Part shown: piece by piece, positions 23,635 through 32,627 of the stretch | How positions within the stretch are numbered: position 1 is the stretch's first letter | How the letters are laid out: each line of letters opens with the position of its first letter | DNA from: JBBTCX01 sp964494205 | Lineage (GTDB): Bacteria > Planctomycetota > Phycisphaerae > UBA1845 | Reading direction: 5' to 3' | NCBI GenBank assembly: GCA_964494205.1 | Contig: CAZBRD010000007.1 | Span: 186,001 to 250,000 of the forward strand | Length of the DNA: 64,000 nt | The notes under the pieces: model-generated | Database searches by the model: none | Seen by the model: only the letters and a program-made list of their open reading frames with translations | Told to the model about the DNA's origin: nothing | Made by a program: the position numbers and the translations under genes

Positions 23635-24984
23635 CTACCTCAAAATCGATTGATCCCAAAACTCCACGAGGTCGATTCGCGTCACGATGCCGACAATCTC
23701 GCCGCCGCGAAGCACGATGACACCGCTGTTCCCGGCTGACAACACGCGATAAACCTCATCCAGATCGGTGTTCTCATCCACCGTTGGCAGCGACCTCGCC
23801 ATAATTTCGCGGATCGGAACCAGGCGCGGATCAATTCGCGAATGCAGCAGCCTCGCAAGCGTCAGTTCGCGCAATCCGCCGATCACCTTGCCGTCTTCGA
23901 CCACCGGAATTTGCGAGACACCGAATTCTTTGAAGAGTCGAATCGCGTCCTCGGCCTTGTCTTCCGGGTGAACGGAAACCAGCTTCATTTTTGGTTTTTT
24001 TGCAAGAAGTTCCGCAACCGTACACGGCTGGACGGCTGGTTTCATGAAGCCTTTTTCGATCATCCACTCGTCGGAATAGAGCTTCGAGAGATAGTTTCGC
24101 CCCGTGTCGGGACTCATGACAACGACGAGATCTTTCGGTCCAAGTCGTTGGGCGTAGCGCAAACCAGCTGCCATGGCCGTTCCGCACGAACCACCGACCA
24201 GCAACCCTTCCATCTTGGACATGTTCCGCGCGACCGTAAACGATTCGAGATCGCTCACTCGTATCCACTCATCGACGACATGCGAGTTAAACGTCTTGGG
24301 AACATAGTCCTCACCAATACCCTCTACAGCCCAGGGCTTCGGCGTGTCACCCGAGAGAATCGACCCCTCTGGGTCAGCCGCCACAACTGCGATACTCGGG
24401 TTCTGCTCCTTCAAATATTTCCCGACGCCGCTGATGGTTCCGCCCGTGCCAATCCCAGCTACGAACGCGGTCACTTTGCCCTCTGTCTGCTTCCAGATTT
24501 CCGGGCCGGTGAACTTGTAGTGGTACTCCGGGTTTGTCAGATTCGTGAATTGGTTCGGTTGCCACGCATTCGGAATTTCGTTTACGAGGCGCTGGGCGAC
24601 GCCGCTATATCCTTCCGGCGAATTGCTTTCGGCTGACGTCGGCGTGATGACGACTTCCGCACCATAGGCTTTGAGTAGTCGAATCTTCTCGCTGCTCATC
24701 TTGTCTGGCATGATGAAAACGCAGCGATAGCCCTTAACCGCCGCCACCATGGCTAACCCGACCCCCGTATTGCCAGAGGTCGCCTCGATAATTGTTCCAC
24801 CTGGCTTCAGTTGCCCATTGGCTTCGGCAGCTTCCACCATTGCTCGGGCAACGCGGTCCTTGACGCTCCCACCGGGGTTTACAAATTCAACCTTCGCGTA
24901 AATCGCGGCGGTCAGGTTTTTTGCGAGGCGATTGATTCGCACCAGCGGCGTTTCGCCGATGGCCTCCAGTACGTTGTTACACAT
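23635..24984 (-). CDS. cbs: Cystathionine beta-synthase / cysteine synthase with CBS domain pair
   Basis: A 449-residue protein. Residues 1-320 form the PLP fold-type II domain: NPGGSVKDR carries the Schiff-base Lys42, SGNTG binds PLP phosphate (about 70-74), and GIGTGGTISG follows. EGIGEDYVPKTF and GGSCGTA are typical of cystathionine beta-synthase. Residues about 330-449 are two CBS motifs (Bateman module), which in this family bind adenosyl ligands or regulate activity. The ATG at 24984 matches the family N-terminus (VLEAIGETPLVRI); the frame extends further upstream without similarity. It is the first gene of the cbs-metB unit for homocysteine-to-cysteine conversion. Confidence 0.92.
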   Translation of the reverse strand: MCNNVLEAIGETPLVRINRLAKNLTAAIYAKVEFVNPGGSVKDRVARAMVEAAEANGQLKPGGTIIEATSGNTGVGLAMVAAVKGYRCVFIMPDKMSSEKIRLLKAYGAEVVITPTSAESNSPEGYSGVAQRLVNEIPNAWQPNQFTNLTNPEYHYKFTGPEIWKQTEGKVTAFVAGIGTGGTISGVGKYLKEQNPSIAVVAADPEGSILSGDTPKPWAVEGIGEDYVPKTFNSHVVDEWIRVSDLESFTVARNMSKMEGLLVGGSCGTAMAAGLRYAQRLGPKDLVVVMSPDTGRNYLSKLYSDEWMIEKGFMKPAVQPCTVAELLAKKPKMKLVSVHPEDKAEDAIRLFKEFGVSQIPVVEDGKVIGGLRELTLARLLHSRIDPRLVPIREIMARSLPTVDENTDLDEVYRVLSAGNSGVIVLRGGEIVGIVTRIDLVEFWDQSILR

Positions 24985-25589
24985 CTTAAACACGCGTGAC
25001 GCTCCCTGAGACGCCCGATTGGGCTTGATCCAAAGCGGATTCAAAAACGAACCGGATTGTATCGTTGTTCGGAATTGGGGCGAGACCAGAGTTTCTAGCC
25101 AAAATTCAGCAGAGGGATCGAAGGCCCTTTGCACAGTCTAGGAAGGTACCTAGTGCCTCCAACCAGTTGAATTTTCCTGTCTCTCATTGAGCTAATGCAC
25201 TGCTCACAGAGCAGTGGCACACCGTACTGGCGTAACGCCAAAGGTCATGGCCAAGCTGGTGCTTGACCATGCCACCTGACGCCGTCGGCTAGCCGCGATC
25301 GCCGCTGCCGCGGCAGATTGAGAATCCGCCAAGACTTTCACGGAGCTATAATTTCCGGACGGGAAAAGGAGAGCGCAATAGGAACCGCCATGAGGATGGT
25401 GAACCGGCGCAGTTCTCGGCACTTTGCAGTTGTTTTTTTGTGCAAACGCGAATAAACTTATCGCCCGACAAAGTAAGTTAAACGGGGTTAGATCCGATTA
25501 ACGTGCCCAGGAATTTGCCGGGTGGTCCCGCCGGCCGACTTTTCGGTCCGGAATCGATCCGCGCACGAACGTAGGAGCATCCAACCACC
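24985..25589. other. Divergent intergenic region between cbs and korA
   Basis: About 600 bases hold the promoters of two divergent units. An R2 hairpin lies at 25246-25276. Small frames in the region (for example 25204-25422) have no family support. No SAM riboswitch or other known leader was recognised on the cbs side. korA is preceded by TAGGAG about 12 bases before its ATG. Confidence 0.55.
25246..25276 (+). repeat. 31-base hairpin repeat (family R2), copy 1
   Basis: The arms CATGG-C-CAAGC and GCTTG-A-CCATG enclose a 4-5 base loop and are followed by CCACC. It has the same 31-base length as the copies at 29136, 37098 and 38268. Relative to those it has a C-to-T change paired with a compensating G-to-A change in the other arm. 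Confidence 0.85.
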
Positions 25590-27464
25590 ATGACCGTATC
25601 AACACAGTCTCCAGGACATTCTCACAGCAAGGTCGGTCTTATTGAGCGCGAGGAAATCGCGGTCCGCTTCGTCGGCGACTCCGGCGACGGTATGCAGCTC
25701 GTCGGCACGCAGATGACGGCCACCACCGCCATATTCGGCAACGACGTCAGCACGCTGCCCGACTTCCCTGCTGAAATCCGCGCCCCAGCCGGTACGCTCG
25801 CAGGCGTCTCGGGTTATCAGCTCAACTTCGGCGCTCGCAAGCTTCGCACGCCCGGCGACCGACTGAATGCTCTCGTCGCAATGAACCCCGCTGGTCTCAA
25901 GACGAACATCGCCGACCTTGAAACGGGCGGCATTCTAATCGTCAACGAAGACGCGTTCAGCGAAGGAAATCTTCAGAAGGCAGGCTACGCAACCAGCCCA
26001 CTCGACGACGGCAGTCTCAGCAAATATCAGATGTTCCGCGTCCACATGGACAAGCTCGTCACCGAAGCCTGCAAAGACTCCGGCCTCACGGGCCGCAATG
26101 TCATGCGTTGCAAAAACTTTTTCGCGCTCGGTTTGATTTACTGGTTGTACAACCGCTCGATGGAACCGACCCAGCGCTGGATCACGCAGAAATTCGGAAC
26201 GAAGCCGCAAGTGGCGGATGCCAACACCAAAGCACTGAAGGCTGGCTTCTACTTCGGCGAAACGTGCGAAATGTTCCCGGCGCGATATCAGGTCGCCCCG
26301 GCCAAGATCGCTCCGGGTCGCTATCGCCGAATCAGCGGTAACGAAGCGATGGCGCTTGGCTGCATCGCGGCTGCGTATCAGGCGGGTAAGCCGCTCGTAT
26401 ATTGCAGCTATCCGATCACTCCCGCGAGCGACATTCTCCACGAGTTGTCGATGCGCAAGGAATACGGCGTACGCACGTTCCAGGCGGAAGATGAAATCGC
26501 GGCTATGACGGCTGCTCTTGGTGCGGCGTTCGCAGGCGGGCTTGCGGTCACCGGCACCAGCGGTCCGGGCATCGCGTTGAAGCAGGAGGCCATCGGCCTC
26601 GCGGTGATGACCGAACTTCCGGTCGTCATTATCAACGTGCAGCGCGGCGGACCGAGCACCGGTCTTCCAACGAAAACTGAGCAGGCTGACTTGTTCCAGG
26701 CGGTGTTGGGCCGCAACAGCGAAGCACCATGCTGCGTCATCGCACCGGCTACTCCGGGCGATTGCTTCTACGTGGCGATGGAAGCGTTCCGCATCGCGGT
26801 CGAATTCATGACCCCGGTTATCGTTCTCAGCGACGGTTACCTCGCCAACGGTGCGGAGCCGTGGCGCCTGCCGGACACTGCCAAGCTGCCGAAGATCACA
26901 ATCAAGCACGCGAAAGCCGGCGAACCGTTCGAGCCGTACTCGCGTAACGAAATGCTCGCGCGTCCGTGGGCGATTCCCGGAACGCCGGGCCTGCAACACC
27001 GCATCGGCGGATTGGAAAAGAGCGACATCACCGGCGACGTGTGCTACGAGCCGGAAAACCACCACCATATGTGCGTCACGCGACGCAACAAGATACTCAA
27101 CATCGCCAAGACGATTCCGCAGTTGGAAGTAAACGGCGATGAAACCGGTGAACTGCTCGTGGTCGGCTGGGGCAGCACGTATGGTGCGATCACAGCCGCT
27201 GTCGAGAATTGCCGCAATCAGGGCATGAGCGTTTCGAGCATTCACCTGCGTTACATCGAGCCGATGCCGAGCAACCTCGGTGACATCCTGCATCGCTTCA
27301 AGAGCGTGCTGGTGCCGGAAATGAACCTTGGCCAACTGGTTCGCCGCATTCGTTCGGAATACCTCGTCGACGCGATTGGTTTCAACAAAGTACAAGGCAA
27401 GCCCTTCATGATCTCCGAGATCGAGGGCAAGATTCAGCAAGTGCTGAACGGAAGGAACTCATGA
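25590..27464 (+). CDS. korA: 2-oxoacid (2-oxoglutarate):ferredoxin oxidoreductase, fused gamma-alpha subunit
   Basis: A 624-residue protein. The N-terminal part (about 20-200) is the gamma-type domain (VRFVGDSGDGMQLVG, GVSGYQLNFGA). The rest is the alpha-type pyrimidine domain (GNEAMALGCIAAAYQAG, YPITPASDILHELS, FQAEDEIAAM, GTSGPGIALKQEA, NVQRGGPSTGLPTKTEQADL). This gamma-alpha fusion is characteristic of KorA-type oxidoreductases that interconvert 2-oxoglutarate and succinyl-CoA with ferredoxin. Substrate choice among 2-oxoacids cannot be proved here. korB overlaps its 3' end by 4 bases (ATGA), giving a two-subunit enzyme without a separate ferredoxin subunit. Confidence 0.93.
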   Translation: MTVSTQSPGHSHSKVGLIEREEIAVRFVGDSGDGMQLVGTQMTATTAIFGNDVSTLPDFPAEIRAPAGTLAGVSGYQLNFGARKLRTPGDRLNALVAMNPAGLKTNIADLETGGILIVNEDAFSEGNLQKAGYATSPLDDGSLSKYQMFRVHMDKLVTEACKDSGLTGRNVMRCKNFFALGLIYWLYNRSMEPTQRWITQKFGTKPQVADANTKALKAGFYFGETCEMFPARYQVAPAKIAPGRYRRISGNEAMALGCIAAAYQAGKPLVYCSYPITPASDILHELSMRKEYGVRTFQAEDEIAAMTAALGAAFAGGLAVTGTSGPGIALKQEAIGLAVMTELPVVIINVQRGGPSTGLPTKTEQADLFQAVLGRNSEAPCCVIAPATPGDCFYVAMEAFRIAVEFMTPVIVLSDGYLANGAEPWRLPDTAKLPKITIKHAKAGEPFEPYSRNEMLARPWAIPGTPGLQHRIGGLEKSDITGDVCYEPENHHHMCVTRRNKILNIAKTIPQLEVNGDETGELLVVGWGSTYGAITAAVENCRNQGMSVSSIHLRYIEPMPSNLGDILHRFKSVLVPEMNLGQLVRRIRSEYLVDAIGFNKVQGKPFMISEIEGKIQQVLNGRNS

Positions 27465-28483
27465 GTACCGCTCCTACACCTGTTCAACTGACCGCCAAAG
27501 ATTTCACGACCGATCAGGACGTCCGCTGGTGTCCGGGTTGTGGTGACTATTCGATTCTCGCGCAGGCGAAGAAGGTGCTCGCGAACACCGGTATTCCGCG
27601 CGAGAACATCGTGTTCGTCTCCGGCATCGGGTGCTCGAGCCGATTCCCGTATTACGTGGAATCGTACGGGTTCCACTCGATCCACGGTCGTGCCCCTGCG
27701 GTCGCGACCGGCGTGAAGATCGCCAACCCCGACCTTCAGGTATGGGTGGTGACGGGCGACGGCGACGGGCTGAGCATCGGCGGCAATCACCTGATCCATG
27801 CGATTCGCCGCAACGTCGACCTGAAGATTCTGTTGTTCAACAACCGCATCTACGGTTTGACCAAGGGCCAATATTCACCGACCTCGCCGGTGGGCAAGAA
27901 GACGAAGTCCACGCCGATGGGCTCGGTAGACTTCCCGCTGCACCCGCTGTCGATCGCGATCGGAGCGGAAGCGACTTTTGTTGCTCGCGCGCTCGACGTG
28001 AACGTGAAGCACCTCGAGATGGTGCTCGATCGCGCAGCCAAGCACAAAGGCATCGCGTTCGTCGAAATCTACCAGAACTGCAACGTGTTCAACGATGGCG
28101 CGTTTGATTACGCGACAGCCAAGGAATCGAAGGACGACACCACGCTGTTCCTTGAGCACAACAAGCCGCTCGTGTTTGGCAAGGATCGCAAAAAGGGCAT
28201 CCGCCTGAACGGCATCACGCCGGAAGTGGTGACGCTCGGCGACGGCATCAAGGAAGACGATCTGCTCTTCCACGACGAGAAGGCCCCAGACGCGACGCTC
28301 GCGTACCTGCTGAGTCGCATGCACTATCCGGATTTCCCGGAACCGCTGGGCATCTTCCGTGCGGTCGAACATCCGACGTACGAGAAGCTCATCGTGGATC
28401 AGGTCGCAGCCGCCACCAAGGCCAAGGGCCCGGGCAAGCTGGAAGACCTGTTCGATGACGGCGAGACGTGGATGGTTGAGTAA
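27461..28483 (+). CDS. korB: 2-oxoacid (2-oxoglutarate):ferredoxin oxidoreductase, beta subunit
   Basis: A 340-residue TPP-binding subunit. WCPGCGDYSI near the N-terminus and SGIGCSSRFPYY supply cluster-coordinating cysteines. GDGDGLSIGGNH followed by LFNNRIYGLTKGQYSPTS is the TPP/Mg binding signature. The protein forms the catalytic partner of the upstream korA, with an ATGA start/stop overlap. A strong intrinsic terminator 35 bases after the stop ends the operon. The pair gives reversible, ferredoxin-linked 2-oxoacid metabolism in the cytoplasm. Confidence 0.94.
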   Translation: MSTAPTPVQLTAKDFTTDQDVRWCPGCGDYSILAQAKKVLANTGIPRENIVFVSGIGCSSRFPYYVESYGFHSIHGRAPAVATGVKIANPDLQVWVVTGDGDGLSIGGNHLIHAIRRNVDLKILLFNNRIYGLTKGQYSPTSPVGKKTKSTPMGSVDFPLHPLSIAIGAEATFVARALDVNVKHLEMVLDRAAKHKGIAFVEIYQNCNVFNDGAFDYATAKESKDDTTLFLEHNKPLVFGKDRKKGIRLNGITPEVVTLGDGIKEDDLLFHDEKAPDATLAYLLSRMHYPDFPEPLGIFRAVEHPTYEKLIVDQVAAATKAKGPGKLEDLFDDGETWMVE

Positions 28484-28517
28484 GTTCGGTTACGAATCTG
28501 AAATTGACTGAATCGCT

Positions 28518-28543
28518 GGGCCTCCCATGTGGAGGCCCTTTTT
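28518..28543 (+). terminator. Intrinsic terminator of korAB
   Basis: A perfect 8-bp stem GGGCCTCC (28518-28525) / GGAGGCCC (28531-28538), 5-base loop CATGT, followed directly by TTTTT. It is placed 35 bases after the korB stop on the same strand. Confidence 0.92.
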
Positions 28544-28560
28544 GTTGGTTCGGCGCGGAC

Positions 28561-28932
28561 CTATCCGCCGATTTCCAAGACCTCTTCAACCTCAACAACC
28601 ACATCACCATCATCGCACAGCGGGTCGAGGTCGTCGCGTACGCGGACCATCAGGCGCGAGCGCGTGCCGGCGGCTTTGACCAGATCGAAATCGACATTGG
28701 GAATGTCAGCATCCTGAAACAGCACCAGCGTTTGGCCGATGTCCGCATCCCAAAGATAGCACGTGTCAGGTTCATGCGCACGAGCCACCCCTTGAACGAC
28801 AAACGACGTGCCGAACGGAAGCAGCGATACTTCTTCGGGCAGGTTGAGGTTGATGCAGCTGGTTTGTGATACAGACAAAAGTAGTATGGCCGGCGCGCTG
28901 AGCTTCTGTAGGTTACTTGTTTTGATGCGCAT
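28561..28932 (-). CDS. Small predicted lipoprotein of unknown function
   Basis: A 123-residue protein. A hydrophobic N-terminus ends SVSQTSC, a plausible lipobox-like site with Cys near residue 26. The mature part is acidic and beta-rich, with no family I recognise (YLWDADIGQTLVLFQDADIPNV and a C-terminal acidic DDGDVVVEVEE segment). It is convergent with korB, whose terminator lies just beyond its 3' end. The start codon and lipidation are predictions only. Confidence 0.55.
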   Translation of the reverse strand: MRIKTSNLQKLSAPAILLLSVSQTSCINLNLPEEVSLLPFGTSFVVQGVARAHEPDTCYLWDADIGQTLVLFQDADIPNVDFDLVKAAGTRSRLMVRVRDDLDPLCDDGDVVVEVEEVLEIGG

Positions 28933-29089
28933 GATTCACCGCAATGGACTAAACCTTGAACCGAATCCAATCACCGAGAGTAGCTATTGTCCTGGTCAGT
29001 GTTCGCGGGCACCAAGCGGCCAGTCTAGTGGTGCGCGGTTTAATTTGCTGAAAGGTTAGCACGCCGTCGGGAGCAAGCTCTTTGTCATT

Positions 29090-29113
29090 GGAACGAGAAG
29101 GGATTCTCGTTCC
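29090..29113. repeat. 24-base hairpin repeat (family R3)
   Basis: GGAACGAGAA and TTCTCGTTCC flank a GGGA loop. The core CGAGAA/TTCTCG is shared with 14094-14117 and 37044-37067. The outer four base pairs differ between copies yet remain complementary. Confidence 0.85.
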
Positions 29114-29135
29114 AGCTTGTATTACTGCAATCCAC

Positions 29136-29166
29136 CACGGCCAAGCTGCGGCTTGACCGTGCCACC
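29136..29166 (+). repeat. 31-base hairpin repeat (family R2), copy 2
   Basis: The arms CACGG-C-CAAGC and GCTTG-A-CCGTG are followed by CCACC. It lies between the 367-codon gene and the small lipoprotein gene. Confidence 0.85.
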
Positions 29167-29189
29167 CAGCGGAATGCCAACATTTCGAA

Positions 29190-30293
29190 TTACTTTTTGC
29201 CGATGATCCCGATCGACTCAAAGTACTTCAACGCTTCGTCGGTTGACTTAAAGACCTTCGTCGCGGTTTCGGTGATGAACGGACTTGGGTTTCGCTTGGG
29301 TCGCCACACGACATAGACCTCTTTGCCGTGCTCGTACGCGTGGTGCAGCTCGCGTTCTACGCCGCTCGAAATTCCCGGGACGCCGCCAGCAAGTTCGGGA
29401 ACGAGGCTGATGATCATGTCTGCCTGATCGATCAGTTGAAAATCTCTTGCATAAATCTGACCATCGATGTCGCTGGCGACTTCGAGTACCTGTTTCACGG
29501 GCGCGGAAACATTGACCGTTTGGCCCTCGTCGTTCACGTAAGACCCATCGACGAAGTCGTGGCCTTCCTTGGTGGCTTTCAGGGCTGCGTCGAGCAGGTT
29601 TTTTTCATCTACGTCGCCCGGATCGAACACAGTCAGATGCTCCGCGAGCGTCGCGCGGAATTCATCGATCTCAGCCAGCACATCGGGCATATCCACGACG
29701 TGGCTCATGGGGAACGAGGGATACGCCTTCTTCAAATGCGGCTGACAGATCAGGCGGAAAGACGTTCGCGTGGTTTGATGCGTTCTGCCGCGCGGCATGA
29801 CATACCACTGCTGCCGACAGCCGACGGCGATCGCGAGAAGCTCCGTTGCGAGAATTTCTTCCTCACGCCAGACCATCAAGTCCTTGAACGTCGCGTCGCT
29901 CTTGTGCTCGCCGTGGAGTCGCTGGTGGATGGCCTCGATGTTATCGACGAGGCAGATGAGCATGTCGGGCTTGAGCTTTTCGACTTCCTCGAAATCGAAC
30001 GCGCGGAAGAGACCGTGTCGCCAGCGGAATGTCGCGTGCGTGTTGACGATGATGTTTTTCTGGTTGGCGGAAGTCGAAATAATGTCTTTGAAAACGGACT
30101 TTCGCAGGCTGTGCAGGCGACTGAGCGGGAGATCGAGAATGCGGCCAGGACGCACGTCGGGTGCTTCCTCGTACATCCGGTCGCCGACGTTATACAGATG
30201 AACCGACTCGCCCTGAGACTGTGCAAAACGCACAATGCCCTCAAGGTAGGCCTTCTTGTTCATCCCGACCTGTCCGGTCACGATTGCACGCAT
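29190..30293 (-). CDS. P-loop-like / nucleoside 2-deoxyribosyltransferase-like fusion protein
   Basis: A 367-residue cytoplasmic protein without a clear family. The N-terminus MRAIVTGQVGMNKKAY resembles the first strand and P-loop of adenylate-kinase-like proteins. However, the loop reads GQVGMNKK rather than GxxGxGK[ST]. KPDMLICLVDNIEAIHQRL resembles the later kinase core. Residues about 285-367 (QLIDQADMIISLVPELAGG, SSGVERELHHAYEHGKEVYVVW) look like the C-terminal half of a nucleoside 2-deoxyribosyltransferase or related nucleotide-processing Rossmann domain. The ATG has an AAGGAA ribosome-binding site. Repeats lie on both sides, and no functional partner is adjacent. A nucleotide-binding or nucleotide-sensing role is only an inference. 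Confidence 0.65.
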   Translation of the reverse strand: MRAIVTGQVGMNKKAYLEGIVRFAQSQGESVHLYNVGDRMYEEAPDVRPGRILDLPLSRLHSLRKSVFKDIISTSANQKNIIVNTHATFRWRHGLFRAFDFEEVEKLKPDMLICLVDNIEAIHQRLHGEHKSDATFKDLMVWREEEILATELLAIAVGCRQQWYVMPRGRTHQTTRTSFRLICQPHLKKAYPSFPMSHVVDMPDVLAEIDEFRATLAEHLTVFDPGDVDEKNLLDAALKATKEGHDFVDGSYVNDEGQTVNVSAPVKQVLEVASDIDGQIYARDFQLIDQADMIISLVPELAGGVPGISSGVERELHHAYEHGKEVYVVWRPKRNPSPFITETATKVFKSTDEALKYFESIGIIGKK

Positions 30294-30349
30294 GGTTGTT
30301 TCCTTATCGGTCGATTGCGGTTGTCGGCGGCGATGTCGTCGCCCATGTG

Positions 30350-30370
30350 GGACCGGTTTTCAACCGGTCT
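30350..30370. repeat. Palindromic repeat (family R4)
   Basis: GGACCGGTTTTCAACCGG-type palindrome upstream of the 367-codon gene, one base different from the copy at 19508. Confidence 0.75.
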
Positions 30371-30420
30371 AATCACAGATCAGACTGTCTCTAAGGTATT
30401 TCTTAGTCAACTCTAGCGTC

Positions 30421-30465
30421 GGGGCTTGTCCCCGGCGCAACGCCGCCCACAAGGGGCGACGATAC
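30421..30465. repeat. GC-rich imperfect inverted repeat
   Basis: GGGGCTTGTCCCC and GGCGCAACGCCGCC, followed by CACAAGGGGCG, can fold into a compact hairpin pair. It lies downstream of the ABC permease start region's 3' neighbour, between two minus-strand genes. No second copy occurs in the window. Confidence 0.45.
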
Positions 30466-30483
30466 AGTTGATTGTAAGCTGCT

Positions 30484-32274
30484 CTAGGCCCTGAACAGCG
30501 AGCCTAGCCGCTTGCCCAGCAGCAACGCTGCGCCTACCAGCGTAACGCCAAGCAGCAGCATACTCCATACCCCCAGCGCGCTGGCGACGTATGGGCCGTC
30601 GCCGAGGCGTTTGAACAGGGTGTAGATGGCTTTGGTGATGGGGAAGTACGATTCCGCCTGTGCGAGGATGAGCGAATCGCTTACTTCGAGCATCGCGAAA
30701 CTAAACGTAAGCAAAGCCCCGGCGATGAGGCTGGGGATGATGAGTGGCAGGACGATGCGACGTAGCGTATAGGGCGACGATCCGCCCAGGTTCTTGGCTG
30801 CGTCTTCGAGTTCGACGGGCACCTGCTCCAAGCCTGCAGAGGCTGAGCGCACGATGAATGGGAGTCGCCGCACGGCGTATGCGATTACCAGGAACAAAGC
30901 CGGGTTGGGTGCTTTGCCGGTGATCTGGCAGAGTGATGCGGGCCATGGCATGTTGTGCGTGCTGAAAAACGTCGCCAGTTCGGGCATCGGCCAACGCAGG
31001 CTCATCGCGACGTAACCGAAGGCCATGACCAGACCCGGAATGGCGAGGGGCATCATGGACATCGCATCGAGGAGTTTCGCACCCGCCGGTTTCGCGCGGA
31101 CGACGAGATACGCGATCATGATTCCCAGCACGATGTCAACCAACGTGGCGACGGTCGCATACATGATGCTGTTCTGAATCGAATTGGCGACGAGCGGGTT
31201 GGCGACAGCGCCGGAGTAGTGGGCCAGCGTCAACTGCTCCGGCAATGTCGAGCGATACCACGCACCGGGTGGCGACAAGCTCGCGATGATCACGCCAAGG
31301 TGCGGTAATACGGCGAATACGAGCAATAGCCCAAATGGAATAGCGGCGGCCAATGCTTTCGCGCCAGTTAGTGGCTTGAGCACTCGCTGCGTCATCGCGC
31401 GAGTGGGTGCAGTCCATGCGGCGCGGCCGAAGTAGTACTTGCCGAGGAAATACAAAAAAACGGTCAGAAGTAGCATGACGACGACCAATGCGTATGGTCG
31501 CGGGCTGACGGCCATGTCGTTCACGCCCCACATGATCTGCACAGGCGCGACACGATAGAAATCGAACATCAGCGGCGTGCCGAGTTCGGTGAACGACCAG
31601 ATGAACACAATGGTTCCACCCGCGAAGAGGCCCGGCAAACTGAGCGGCAGAACTATGCGGCGCAACCGCATCCAGCGCGAGGCTCCCATCATCTCGGCGG
31701 CCTGTTCAAGCGCCGGATCAAGGTTGCTCATCACGGCGACGAGGTTGAGGTAGATGATTGGATAGAGGTGCAAGGCCTCGATAAACACGACGCCCCAGAA
31801 GCGCGCCCCTCCGAAGAAATCGATCGGATCGGCTGAGTCGACCAAACCAAGGTTGATCAAAAGGCTGTTGATTCCGCCGAAACGGCCGAACAAATGGCGC
31901 AAACCGATCGCGCCGACGAATGGCGGCAGAACGATAGGCAGCAGCAGGAGATTCTCGATGATCTTCTTCCCGCGAAATTCGTAGCGGGTAGTGAGAAGGC
32001 TCAGCGGCATGGCCATCAGGATCGTGACGAAGGTGACAACAGTCGCGAGCAGGAGACTATTCAGGATGCTGTCGCGAAGCACCGGGTCCTGAAAAACGCC
32101 CGCTATGTATTGCCAGGTGAATACTTTCGTCCCGTCGGCCTGGACTTCCATAAACGCGCCTGCAAGAACGAGCGCGACGGGCCAGATGAGGAACAAGCCG
32201 AGAAAAACCCAGCAGATCAACATTAGAATTTGCGGCTGAAGGCCGGAGTAGCGATCTCGGTGTGCTAAGTCCAT
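30484..32274 (-). CDS. ABC transporter permease with two fused transmembrane domains (iron/thiamine type)
   Basis: A 596-residue integral membrane protein with about twelve transmembrane helices and two BPD_transp_1 domains. Each has an EAA loop for docking the ATPase: EQAAEMMGASRWMRLRRIVLP in the first half and ELEDAAKNLGG, then LRRIVLPLIIPSL, in the second. This duplicated layout is that of Fe3+ (FbpB/SfuB), 2-aminoethylphosphonate or thiamine importers. Neither a binding protein nor an ATPase gene is adjacent, so the substrate cannot be assigned and the partners must lie elsewhere. The ATG at 32274 was chosen over a TTG at 32310. Confidence 0.88.
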   Translation of the reverse strand: MDLAHRDRYSGLQPQILMLICWVFLGLFLIWPVALVLAGAFMEVQADGTKVFTWQYIAGVFQDPVLRDSILNSLLLATVVTFVTILMAMPLSLLTTRYEFRGKKIIENLLLLPIVLPPFVGAIGLRHLFGRFGGINSLLINLGLVDSADPIDFFGGARFWGVVFIEALHLYPIIYLNLVAVMSNLDPALEQAAEMMGASRWMRLRRIVLPLSLPGLFAGGTIVFIWSFTELGTPLMFDFYRVAPVQIMWGVNDMAVSPRPYALVVVMLLLTVFLYFLGKYYFGRAAWTAPTRAMTQRVLKPLTGAKALAAAIPFGLLLVFAVLPHLGVIIASLSPPGAWYRSTLPEQLTLAHYSGAVANPLVANSIQNSIMYATVATLVDIVLGIMIAYLVVRAKPAGAKLLDAMSMMPLAIPGLVMAFGYVAMSLRWPMPELATFFSTHNMPWPASLCQITGKAPNPALFLVIAYAVRRLPFIVRSASAGLEQVPVELEDAAKNLGGSSPYTLRRIVLPLIIPSLIAGALLTFSFAMLEVSDSLILAQAESYFPITKAIYTLFKRLGDGPYVASALGVWSMLLLGVTLVGAALLLGKRLGSLFRA

Positions 32275-32627
32275 GCGATGCTCAACTCGTTGCCCGGAAT
32301 TTAGGTTCAAGACAGTCTGAAAAGGTTACCTGTTTGAACGGCCCGCGCGAAGTCGAACTTGTAGTCAATGAGGCGTGGGATGTCCACCTAAGTGGTATCA
32401 GGTGTCATTCGGTGCGCTACCACGCGCGAGCCACTCGCGGATAGCGAGCCGGGGGCCGATGCCAGAGGGCGCTATTGCAAACCGAGATCCTGGCTAAAGA
32501 TCGTCTATTCGTTTCACGCGAACGTGTGAAGACTCGGTAAAGACGGGACCGCTCCGGACACAACTTCTCACAGCGCACCACGGAAACAGACTTGGCGTTC
32601 CTGCGATATTGGACGTAATCTGTAATC
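32275..32627. other. Divergent intergenic region
   Basis: About 350 bases separate the ABC permease (minus) and the serine hydrolase (plus). It should contain both promoters, but I see no convincing promoter, operator or hairpin, and no small gene with support. Confidence 0.5.

Noticed and set aside
24985..25589. SAM or other sulfur-related riboswitch upstream of cystathionine beta-synthase
   Set aside because: The leader was read for a SAM-type fold and none was recognised; the only clear hairpin is the R2 repeat, which is not specific to sulfur genes.
25935..27440. 501-codon open frame on the minus strand
   Set aside because: Antisense to korA, whose motifs are complete; Arg/His-rich shadow translation.
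29328..30416. 362-codon open frame on the plus strand
   Set aside because: Antisense to the 367-codon gene, which has a ribosome-binding site and coherent Rossmann-type motifs; the plus-strand product has none.
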